Below the pieces are notes generated by a model. That model was not told where the DNA came from. It ran no database searches and saw nothing but the letters and a program-made list of their open reading frames with translations. Below are positions 14,501 to 26,500 of a stretch of 64,000 bases of DNA, piece by piece (positions within the stretch are counted from its first letter, which is position 1; every line of letters begins with the position of its first letter). Where the stretch lies: contig KL647325.1 in the NCBI GenBank assembly GCA_000727475.1, positions 62,001-126,000 on the forward strand. Direction: 5' to 3'. Source of the DNA: Sarcocystis neurona (Eukaryota; Apicomplexa; Conoidasida; Eucoccidiorida; Sarcocystidae). A program made the translations under genes and the position numbers.

Positions 14501-17500
14501 ATGTACATACCTACCTCCACACACATACGCACATACACGTACACACAAATATATACACACACGTATACGGACACATAGCTACATCCACGTATACGTATAA
14601 ATACGTTCATACACACATATGTACATATAAACGTGCATACATACATACACACATACATACATAGATGCCCGCACGCATATACACGGACAGGTGTATTTAC
14701 ATCAGTTCACGCGCAGAACCTTGCTGCTGCTACGGTGGCATCCTGCGCTGCCGATGTTGCTGATGGAACCACGCTGCTGTGCCTCGCTGCAAGAAGGAAA
14801 AGAAATCGGAGGCTTTACGCTGCGTGGAAGATATATTTCTTGCGAGTGTCGTTCCTCCCCGCAGTCTGCTGCTGCTCTTCACGAAATGCTACCACTGCTA
14901 CTGCTGCTGCCGTCTTGTATTTTGCCGCTGTTGCTGCTGCTGCTGTTGCTGTTGCTGCTGTTGCTGCTGCTGTTGCTGCTGCTGCTACTGTGGCTGTTCC
15001 TCCTTTACAGTTGCCTGCAACTGCTGCTGCTGCCGCTGCGGTTCCTGCTTTCCATTTGCCTGCTCGTGCCGCTGCTGACGCTGCACGCACCTCTGCGACG
15101 AACAGCGGCAAGCAGGTCCCCCACACGAACCGCAGCACAGGCGCGGCAGCCAGGAGGAGGCGGGAGACACGCCAGCGCTGCCACCCAGTTGAACAACCAT
15201 CCCTGCCTGCAGGAGCAGCACGCATCAGGAAGCAGGCGCATGCGCAGGCGTGCAGCGAGCAGCATTGTAGGCAGCAACGGAGGCAGCAGCACAGCAGCAG
15301 CACACATACTGGACGCGCAGAACCAGCAGGGAAGCTGCAGAGGAGGAGAAGGCGAAGGACTGAAAGCAGCAGCAGCAGCGGCAGCAATCTGGTTTGACGT
15401 ACTTGCTGATCTCCCTGCTGCAGCCTGGGATATGTCCCTGGTCGCCGCCCCCGCCGCCGTCCCCTGCAACAGAACACCGGAAGCAAACAGGTGGATACGC
15501 CCGCATGCAGAACAGCAGACGCAGAGCAGCGACGTTAAAAACCTTCCACCAACGCATCTGCAACAGCCGCCAAGTGAAGCGGCCGCAAGCAGCCGTCACT
15601 GCGTCAACAGGTGCACCCCAGCCCACCACGCGGCAGCAGCAGCAGCAGCACATCAGTCACAAAAAACGCACGAGCGGCCTCTGCAGTGCAGACGTCTGGA
15701 AGAAAACGAAACCAGGACAGCAGCTGCAGCAGCAAGAGCAACAGCAGTGCGACCGAGTGCTGATCAGCAGCAGAAGAGTGCGGACGCAAAGAAAGCAGCA
15801 GTCCTTTTGGCGGAGCAGCAGCTACTGCCCCATACCCAGACACGTCGCAGCACGAGTAGCTTGGTGGACCGGGGCATCACGTGCCGTCGACCGGTGGGCC
15901 GCCCGTGCATGTGTGCAGCAACCGACCTTCACAAGGCCGCAGGCAGACGGCGGCGCAGCAGCAGCACCAACACTAGCTCTCAGACGCGGAGATGCAGCAG
16001 TAGCAGCAGGACCCTGCACGGCTGCAGCGGCAGCAACAAAGCGATGCAGCGGGGCGTCGGCGGCACGAAGCACCACGGGTGGCAGCAGCAATAGCAGTAG
16101 CAGCAGCAGCAGTTCTGCGTCTCGCACAGTCTCGGGGTGAGCAAGCACGCAGGTGCAACACTTCGAAAGAAGAATCGTTTACTGTCGAGACTGAGCTCGC
16201 TTTTCACTGGACGAGCAGCAGCAGGTGCAGCACGACCCACAGCAGCAGCAACAGCAGGCAGCGCCATCGTGTGCTGCACCGTCGGTAGCATCAGGGCTGC
16301 AGCAGACGTATCAACGTTTTTAACAGCTCCAACATTTCCACCAACAGCGTCACGTGCAGCATCAGCAGCTCGTGTGCTGCACCAACAGCAGCAGAAACAA
16401 GTCCAGCAACAGCAGCAGCAGCACCAGCCCCACAGGAGCCTCTTCTGCAGCAGCGGTGGGCAGCACCACTTCCTGCAGCAGCAGCGGTAGCAGCAGTACT
16501 TCCTGCAACAGCAGTAGCGGCAGTGCTTCGTGCAGGAGCAGTCGCAGCAGCACCTGCTGCAACAGTAGCGGCAGCACTTCCAGCAGTCGCAGCAGCACTG
16601 CGCGCAGGAGTAGCAGCACTTCCTGCACCACCAGAAGCAGCAGCAGCAGCACTTCCTGCACCACCAGAAGTAGCAGCAGCACTTCCTGCACCACCAGAAG
16701 TAGCAGCACTTCCTGTAGCAGTGGCAACAACATCAATTCCTGCAGCGACCGCAGCAGCAGCACTTCTGCAGCAGTAGCAACAACAGCATATCCTGCAACA
16801 GTAGCAACAGCAGCACTTCCTGCGGCAGTAGCAACAGCAGCACTTCGTGCACCAGTCGCAACAGCAGCACTTCGTGCACCAGTCGCAACAGCAGCACTTC
16901 CTGCAGCAGTCGCAACAGCAGCACTTCCTGCAGCAGTCGCAACACCAGCCCTTCCTGCAGCAGCCGTAGCAGCAGCACTTCCCGCAACAGCAGTGGCAGC
17001 AGCGCTCCCTGCTGCAGCAGTCGCAGCACCACTTCCTGCAGCAGCAGTCGCAGCACCACTTCCTGCAGCAGCAGTCGCAGCAGAGAGGTAACTGACCAGT
17101 GTCGAGCAGCCGCGAGAGGTAGGGGATGGTGGGGTGGGGAAGAGCGACTGATGGCAGCTGCGACTGCAGCAGCACCACGTCGAGACTTTCGTTGTACCGG
17201 AAGAGCAGCCGCAGAGGAAAAACAGCCACAGCTGCGCTGCTGGTGCTGTTGCTGCTGCCGTTGCTACTAACCGACGCTGCGGCGCATTTCTCTTTTGAAG
17301 CCCCAGCAGAGCGCTCCGCCGACAAGATCTCCTTCAGTTTCTCCTGCGCAGCAGCACCCAACAACGACAAAAGGATCGGCAGCAGCAGCAGCGCGTCATG
17401 GAGGGCAGTGACGTCACAGCGCGGCGGTGCAGCAGCCGCTGCCGTCTGCGGCCGCAGAAAGCTGACGACAACTGCAGCACAGAACTGCTCGACGCAACAC

Positions 17501-20500
17501 CGAGTAAAAGGCAGGCGCACAAAGCCACAGCAACAGCAAAGATCGAGGCGGGACAGCAGCGACAGAGACGTGCTGGGAAGATCAGCGGCAGCAGCAATCG
17601 CAGCAGCAGTAGCACACGGCAGTGAGTCCATGTGGGGCCCGCAGCACAAGAAACCAGTTCCCTCGTCCCAGCAGGACAAGCAGAGGAGTAGTAACTGTCG
17701 CAGCAGCAGGGGTGCAAGAGAGCTGCAGCAGCAGAGCACCGCGGGAGACTCGTCCTAATAACAGTCGCAGCAGGGCACACACAGAGAGTAGCAGCAGCGG
17801 GGGCAGCATGCGCTGCATAGCGCAGCAGCAGGCACTGGGTTTCGGCGAAGCGTGCCAGCGCCACAGCAGCGTCTACGCGCGGCGCGTAGATGTCTGGTGG
17901 GGCAGCAGGAGCAGGACAGCGGCGCAGCAGCAGCAGCAGGGCAGCAGTTCAAGAAAGAACGCCAGTGCAGCAACAGGCACTGCCGCTGCTGCTACTTCCA
18001 CGTCGTCCAGCACCGGCCCTGGTAACGCGACTGGTCAAGCACACACGCAGCAGGGGCATCGCAGCAGCAGCAGCAGAAGCGAAACGTTTCGTCGGTTCTT
18101 GTACGTCCTCCCGGCAGCAGCAGGCCTCCTGCCGAGCAACCGAAGCAGACGCACAGGGCTGCCTAGGGAAGCTCTGTTTTACGTGCGTCTGCGTGCCCTT
18201 CCTCTCTCTGTTGTGCTTCTGTTTCTTTCTCGTTCTTCGACGCCGCTGCTGGGGCTTCAAGAGAGACACGGCGTACCTCCGGAAACTCAAAGAAGTCTGT
18301 TGTAACGGCCGCAGAGGCCTTTTTCTCTGACAGCAGAATCAACTCCACCGCGTGGCTAGACAAGCAACCCAGCTCGTGCTGCTCCACATCTGCTGCGGCT
18401 GCTGTTGGTCGTGCCGGGACTGCTGCTGTTGTAGTCGGGGCTGCTGCTGGGCCTGCGGGTGGCGCGCCCGGCGAAGGCAGCGCGCTGCTGCAGCTAGGAC
18501 CCATGCTGTTGCTGCCGCTGCTGGAGAGGATGCGCAGGCTCAGGCAGCTGTCTGACGCAGTTTTCGAATAGAAGAAAAAGGGAGCAAAGAGATGCAACAG
18601 GGGCGCAGGCAGCAGCCGAGCGGCCTTGGGAAAGCCTTCGCCGCTGCCGCTGCTGCTGTTCACCGACGCGCCACTTTCTCCGCAGAGCTGCTGCAGCTCC
18701 TGCAGCACCTGCTGCAGCTGTCGAAGCTTCCGCGGCAGCAGCCCGGCCTGCGCCACGACCGCCTCCTCGCGCTGCTCTGCCTGCAGGCACCACGCAGACG
18801 CGCGCACGCGCACAGTCCGTCGCACGCGGAGGAGGCGATTTTTGTTCGCGAGAGGCACACAAAGACATGCAACTGAGAGACTGGAAGTCGGCGAAAACCG
18901 CCGACTCGGAGACAGCCCAAAAAGTGACAAGAGACACAGACAGACTGACAGAGGAAGAGAGACACAGCAGTAGAGAACCCGAAAGACGCAGCCGAAAAAA
19001 GGAGGGCGGAGCAGACGGAGAAAAGAAGTCGATGACGCGGAAGACTCCCCCCCCCCTCCGCGGATTATATTCCGAGAAGAACGCACGTGCTCCTCACGCG
19101 AAGAGACACAACATATACACAGAGGGACAGGCAGACGTGGAGACGCGCAGAGGCAGTCGGCAGCTCTCGCATGCATGCGCAGACGACGTGTCTCTAGCAG
19201 CGCCCATTTGCAGGTAGGACGCCGGAGAAAACCGGCCCCCTCGATGAGCAGGAAAACACGAGGAAAGTCAAACTTACCAGTATATACGAGTCAACCGCAT
19301 ATACAACAGCAGGGACGCATGCGTACACACACACACACAAACGTACGTCGTGCACAAATAAATTGACGACCAAAGAAACCCAGGCTAGCCACGCATACGT
19401 GTCACTACACTACTTATACGTATACACGGTCAATATACATATATATACATCTATTCTTATACACGTACGCGTATAGTATCAGATATGTCGCTATATGGCC
19501 CAGAACAATATACACAGGTACATACATAATATATATATATATATACGCGTGTACGTATGAAATACAAAATATACTTCTACAGGGCCCACTATAGGTGAAC
19601 CAACAGAATACACACACATACGTATATATATGTATATGGTCCATAGCAGTATATACACGTACATGTAAAGCATGTATATATAGACGTACATACATGATAT
19701 ATATATATATGCACGTAGGCATAGAACACTTACAATATATTTATATGGCCCACAATACTATACATATAACTTGTATACGAAGAATGAATATATAGCTATA
19801 TATATTATATCTATGTACAGGTATGCATTGTATACGTAGAACATGTACGTATACAGGTATACACATGGTATGTATGCATATATATACACACGTAGGCATA
19901 GAATACAAAAAAGATACCTACATGACCCACAATACTATATACATATATAACGTGTATACGAAGAATATATATATATATGCACATATGTATATATATAGTG
20001 TGCCTATGTACAGGGACGTACAGAACACAGAATATCTCTCTGTATGGCCCACCACAATATACGCACCTATACAAACACGGACCATATATATGTATGTACA
20101 TCCATGTGTATATATATATATATACACTTATATTTTGTATGCCTGGAATACAATATAGATCTTTACGTGGCCCATAACAACAGATACGCGTATACGTAGA
20201 ATATAAACATACACCTGCATATGGCCCACAATAACATAATATATATATGATATAGATAGACACATGCACATATATATATGTATGCATAGAAGTTGATATA
20301 TATATACATCTACACGGCGCACCAATATACACAGGTATACATAGAATGTACACAAATATGTACATATCTTCGTATGGCCTACAACAGTACTCGAGCACGG
20401 ATACACAGAATATAAATATATATCTCTTCACGCACATTCCTCTCCCCCGACATACATACACATACATGTGCGTATACGGATATATGTGCACGACAACACA

Positions 20501-23500
20501 TTTGCATGAAAAGAACCGCTACGGGCCGCAGCAGTGTCTAAATGTGCATACACATGCGTACATATATATATATGCATGCGTACAGAGGCATATATATACA
20601 TATATATTTGCGAGCATAGAGAGGCACATATATATAGGAGTGTTCGGCCGCACCAGTGTCTGCATGTGCACACACACACGCACATATATGCGTATGTGTA
20701 TATGTATATATATACAGATAGAAGAACGACATCTACATACCTGCTGATATACATATGTTTATGTACATATATATACATATATCTGTACGTGTGTAAATTA
20801 ATTTAAAGCCCCGTATACGTAGTTTTCCGAGTGTATTCGCTGACGAGAGTAGCGGGCAAGATGTCACTGCGTGTACGTAAACGTGGAAGACTCACCTGCT
20901 GGGTTGCCTTGCTAAGGACCTCGAGCTGCTGTTTGGCTTGGAGACGACTGAAAAGCTCGGTCTGCAGCACCGACAGCAGCAGCTGGTGTGCTGTGCTGCT
21001 GCCGCTGTCTTCTGCTTCTGCTGCTGTGATTGCCTCTCTGGCTGCGTCGTAGAGCGTGTTCGGGCGCTTCGTTCTTTGCTCTTCCTCCTCCTGCTGCTGT
21101 CGCTGCTGCATTTTCTCCATCTCGTCCTCGTCTTCTGCTGCAAAAACAGCAGCGCCTGCTCCCGCCTGCGCGGCGGATGTTTGGTTCTGCTGCTTCGCCT
21201 GCTGCTGTTCTTGCTCCTCTTCCCTTGGTGCCTCCTGGGCCTTCGCTGCTGCGTCTGCAGCCGGCATTTCTTCTTCTGCTTCTTGTTCTTCTCCTTCAGC
21301 AGCAACAGCAGCAGCACCGCCTCGCAGCAACCGAAGCCGGGCCTTCCCTGCGGCGGCTCGTCCTGCACCTGCGCCTGCGGCTCTCGCAAGTGTTTCCTCC
21401 GCTCCCGCTGCATCTGCCACGCCTGCGAGTTTCTCTGCAAGCAGACTTGACGGCGCATGTGCGGCTGTCTCGTCCTTCATATGCAGCAGAAACTCTTTAA
21501 AAAAAGGCATAGGGAAGGCAGCTTGTTTGTCTGCACAGCGCTGCAGCAGCAACTGGAAATGACAGCGCTGCTGCTTCTCTGCAGCAGCGGCAGCCCGACT
21601 CTCCGCAACAGCACTCAGCAGCTCCTCAATCTCCTGCTGCAGCATCGCAAGTGTCCGGCCCTGCATGCGCACCTGCAGCAGCTGCAGCGGAATTCCACGC
21701 CACTGGAGGGCCACCAGTCGCTGCTGCTGCTGCAGCTGCTGCTCTGCGTCCTGCAACGTGTTTCCATTGCCGCTGCTGTTCAGCGCTGCTGCCTCCTCCT
21801 GCTGCTGCTCGTCTTCCTCGAACCGCTGCTTCAGCAGTGCTGTAGTGTACCTACACCACACACGCACATCCCGCGCGCCACATCCGTTCCAACGTCAAAC
21901 AGCAGCTGCGCAAACAGCAGCACCACCACCACATGCGCAGCAGGGCAGTACCTGGCAGCGTTCGCAGCAGCAACAGCGGCAGCAACACACACAGCAAAGA
22001 CGACGTCGACGCCGGCAGGAGGAGCACGCGGGGAAGAAAGCAACGCCGCCCTTCAACCTGTAGCAGCACCAACACTTCCTGCTACCAGCAGCAACCTCCA
22101 GTAGCAGCAGCCTCGAGCAGCAGCAATTCTTCGCAGCAGCAACCTCAGCGGCAGCAACTCCCAGCAGCAGCAATCCCCAGTTGCAGGGGTCGACGCATTG
22201 ACAGCAGCAGGTCACATCAGCGGCAGCAACAGCAGCGGCAGCCCAGGTCACCGAGCCTCAGGTGTAAGCACACCAGACGTTCTGCTTTCGCAGCTGCAGC
22301 TCACCACTCAGAGGCTCTCCGCAGGCGCCCTGGGACAACGTCGCCGGTTCCTGCTGCACCAGTCGTCCTTCCTGAAGCTGCTGACAATCCTCCTCCCCCT
22401 AACGTCGCTGCATCCGCTGCTGCCTTTGGCGCTGCCCCACCTCCTCCTCCTGCTGCTGCTGCCGGTGTCGGCTTGGTGCTAGTCGTGCTGTTGCTGCTCT
22501 CCCCTCCTCCTGCAGCAATCCAGTAGAAGGCGTTCAGCAACAGCGACGCACTCACATGTGCCTACATATATAGGTATGTACACGGCACTGATCTAGAGAG
22601 ATATATGTTTGAATATACTTGTACGCATTATACATACATACACGTAGTATCATTAGCAGGAGACCTGCGGCAAAAAGCGCGAGGTCAGCGACGTATACCA
22701 CAGTCTCCGGAGCAGCACCGCAGCCACGGGACAGTGACCAGCAGCAGCAGAGGGGTAGCAGCAAGTGAACGCAGCGTCACCAGCACCACCGTCTGGAGCA
22801 GCACGCAGCAGCAAACCAAGCAGCCGCCGCCGAACAGCAGCGAACCCGCTGGGAAGCAGCCCGGGCAGCAGCCCGAGTGGCAGCCCACGCTGCTGCACCA
22901 ACAGGAAACGACGAGGGAAAGACGACCTTGCACAGGAACAGCAAAAAAGCAGCAGACACAGTCTGCAGCCCGCTGGAGCAGCAGTGCAGCAGCAATAACA
23001 CCAACGGCAGGCACGAAGTATCTGTGGGATATCGATCAGACAAAAATACACGCACACGCATACACGACTATTCAAAATGCCTATTTCTACCTAAATCTAT
23101 CTTTATATATATATATACTGCCCGTCTGTCGGTATACCGCTACAAACCTATGTATATATATATGTATACAGACATGTACGCACACAAAAATATACAGGAC
23201 ATACGTACGTGTATATCACTACGTATATGCAGATATATATATGTACGGCTACACATATACATACGCACAACACACACACACGCACACATACGTCTGCACA
23301 TCCCATGGGTCGCTATACGGAGGACCTGTTGATATCCAGACGCGATTGCGGGCCGTCGCTACATCAGCAGCATCATTCCGTAAGACGTATCTTGAAAGCT
23401 CTGCGTTCGTCACTGGCCTGAAGAGTGTGCAGACGTACGTATAGATATCCCAAGGTGTGTCTCAGTATCTACGAAGAACGTAGTTGAAATGCGGAGAGAA

Positions 23501-26500
23501 GAAGCAGCCACACAGCAGCGGCAGCACCGGAGCGGGCGGCAGCACGTCTCAGCAGCAACACTCGAGTAGGACACGACACGCTGACGTCCCGTCAGCAGCA
23601 GGCACTCGCGCGCAGCAGCCGTGGCAACAGCAGCGAGACGCAGTCCCGCAGCAGCTGCAGCCCCCCGGAGCAGCAGAGCCCGCGCACAGGGAGGCGCTTC
23701 ACGAGCACGGCTTTTCTGCGCGCGGGCTCCAGCGTGGTTTCTAGAGGGAAGTGGTGCACGTGCGCATGCATCTTCTTCTACTTGTCCACACATGCATGCA
23801 GAATTTGCATCGGGCGAAAGCTACGAATCAGTCGTTGTACGTGTGTGTGTCCTTGAAGACTCACGTACACAGAAGAGAAGGGCATGAAGAAGCGGTATGG
23901 ACACGCGCAAAGGTGGTGAAGATGCAAGTGGCTTCTCCACGTACGTACCCGTAAACACACATAAAGGCACCGCGTTATATCTGCAGAAGTGAATTAATAC
24001 TTGTGGCTGTAGAAAATGCGTACGTACGCACAAGTATACGTCCTACATGTAAACACAAATATCCACACACATACAAATACACTTTTCCATACATATATAT
24101 ATAGATATTCAGACACATGTATATGTAGGGGCGCGGCGTCTGATACACATGCATGCAGACAGACACACGTAGGGGTGTTACGGACGAGGAGAGGTGAATC
24201 AGTATATATCGGTGTACGAACGAAGTGCGGACATCCACATACACGTCCGATATATAAATACACTCGTACATATATATGTATGTTTATGTATGTTTACTAC
24301 GTCTAAGACACGTGAGGCCACAGTCTGCACCGGCTGGTCTCCTACCCGCTGAAGCGTCAGATGAGGACCTGGCGCTAGCAACGTTTGTAGTTGCTGCAGC
24401 TTCTTCCTCGCCAGCCCCGCCTCTGCGCTGCTGTTGCTCCCGCTCCTTCTGCTCCTTCTGCTGCTGCTCCTTCAGCCGCTGCCGCTCCTGCTCCTGCTCC
24501 TTCTGCTGCTGCTGCTCCTGCTGCTTTTCCTGCCGCTGCTCCTGCTGCTGTTCCTGCTGCTGCTTCTGCTGCTGCCGCTGCTCCTGCTGCTGTTGTTGCT
24601 CCTGCTGCTTCTTTGGCTCCTGCTGCTGTTGTTGTTGCTCCTGCTGCTGTTGTTGCTGCTCCTGCTGCCGCTCGTGCCGCTGCTCCTGCTGTTGCCGCTG
24701 CTGCTCCTGCTGTTGCCGCTGCTGCTCCTGCTGTTGCCGCTGCTGCTCCTGCTGTTGCCGCTGCTGNNNNNNNNNNNNNNNNNNNNNNNNNNNNNNNNNN
24801 NNNNNNNNNNNNNNNNNNNNNNNNNNNNNNNNNNNNNNNNNNNNNNNNNNNNNNNNNNNNNNNNNNNNNNNNNNNNNNNNNNNNNNNNNNNNNNNNNNNN
24901 NNNNNNNNNNNNNNNNNNNNNNNNNNNNNNNNNNNNNNNNNNNNNNNNNNNNNNNNNNNNNNNNNNNNNNNNNNNNNNNNNNNNNNNNNNNNNNNNNNNN
25001 NNNNNNNNNNNNNNNNNNNNNNNNNNNNNNNNNNNNNNNNNNNNNNNNNNNNNNNNNNNNNNNNNNNNNNNNNNNNNNNNNNNNNNNNNNNNNNNNNNNN
25101 NNNNNNNNNNNNNNNNNNNNNNNNNNNNNNNNNNNNNNNNNNNNNNNNNNNNNNNNNNNNNNNNNNNNNNNNNNNNNNNNNNNNNNNNNNNNNNNNNNNN
25201 NNNNNNNNNNNNNNNNNNNNNNNNNNNNNNNNNNNNNNNNNNNNNNNNNNNNNNNNNNNNNNNNNNNNNNNNNNNNNNNNNNNNNNNNNNNNNNNNNCTG
25301 CTGCCGCTCGTGCCGCTGCTCCTGCTGTTGCCGCTGCTGCTCCTGCTGTTGCCGCTGCTGCTCCTGCTGTTGCCGCTGCTGCTCCTGCTGTTGCCGCTGC
25401 TGCTCCTGCTGTTGCCGCTGCAGCTCCTGCTGCCGCCGCTGCTGCTCCTGCTGCTGCCGCTGCTGCTCCTGATGCTGCTGCTCGCGCGCACGAGTGACTA
25501 CAGCTTTCCTCAGCTGTACACACTGCCGTACCTCCGCGTTCAAACTGTCGAGTGCGTCTGCAGCAGCACCCACCGTCGCCAGCCCGAGCAGCAGCCGCTG
25601 CAGCGCCGCCCTTCCGTACATTTGCTGCATCGCTGCGCTGTTGCTACTTTCCTGCGCCTCCTGTCGCTCCAGCCACGTGCTCAGCAGTAGTGGCTTCGTC
25701 TCCCCCATGTGCTGAACCGTCCCACTGCTGCTGCTGCAGCTGCCCGTCTCCCGACCGTAGTTCGCATCCTCACAGCTGCTGTTCGCGGCGCCTCCGCTGC
25801 CGTCGGTGTGGCTGCTGCTATATTTCCCGACGCTGCTGCGGGTGGTAGACGGCTGAAAGCCGCGCGGAGCCTCTGTGCTGCTGCTGTCGCTGGTGCTTGC
25901 GCTGCTTGTTCTTCTTTTCCCACTGGGCTGTGCATGCAGGGAGGGCGACGCTATGAACGGAGGCAGAAGCAGTTCTCGAATTTCCTGCAGAGAAGTCCGC
26001 GTCTCCTGTGGAACAACGTCAACACTTCTGCTGCTGCTGTCTGGTCGCTCGGCCGTTTCCACCGGCCTCCTCTCCTCTTGCTGCTGCCCTTCAGGATGCT
26101 GCTGTTGCTGCTGCTGCTCCGCCTCCTCCTGCTGTTCCGCCTGCTCCTGCTGCTGCGCGTAGCTCTCGTGCACTCGCCCCACGTCCTGCAGATGCTGAGT
26201 ACTGTACTGCTGTTGCTGTTGCAAATCTTGCTGCCGCTGGCTCGGCGGCTGCTTCTGTTGCTGCACGTCCAGCGAGGCCGCAGTCTCTCTCGCTTCCACC
26301 GCACGAGAAATTTGCTGCAGCGTCGCAAACAGCGCGACAACAGCAGCAGGCTGCTTCTGCTGCCTTGCTGTTGTGGCTGCTGCCTCTGCTGCTGGAGCTA
26401 CTGCTGCTGCTGTTGCTGTCGAAGTGGGGACGGGCGGGGGGGTGATATCTGCAGGAAGCAGGCGCGGACACAACGGGATGACAGCCGCTGCTGCTGCTGC

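Noticed and set aside
14691..16094. A 467-codon plus frame with Leu runs then Gln/Ala/Thr-rich sequence
   Set aside because: It joins the antisense of a CTG tract to a CAG block, with no recognisable segment, splice site or start context.
16291..17739. A 482-codon minus frame with a Cys-rich repeat tail as a single protein
   Set aside because: The first part is a credible exon, but a donor at 17,097 lies where sense turns into minisatellite; the Cys-rich part is most likely intron.
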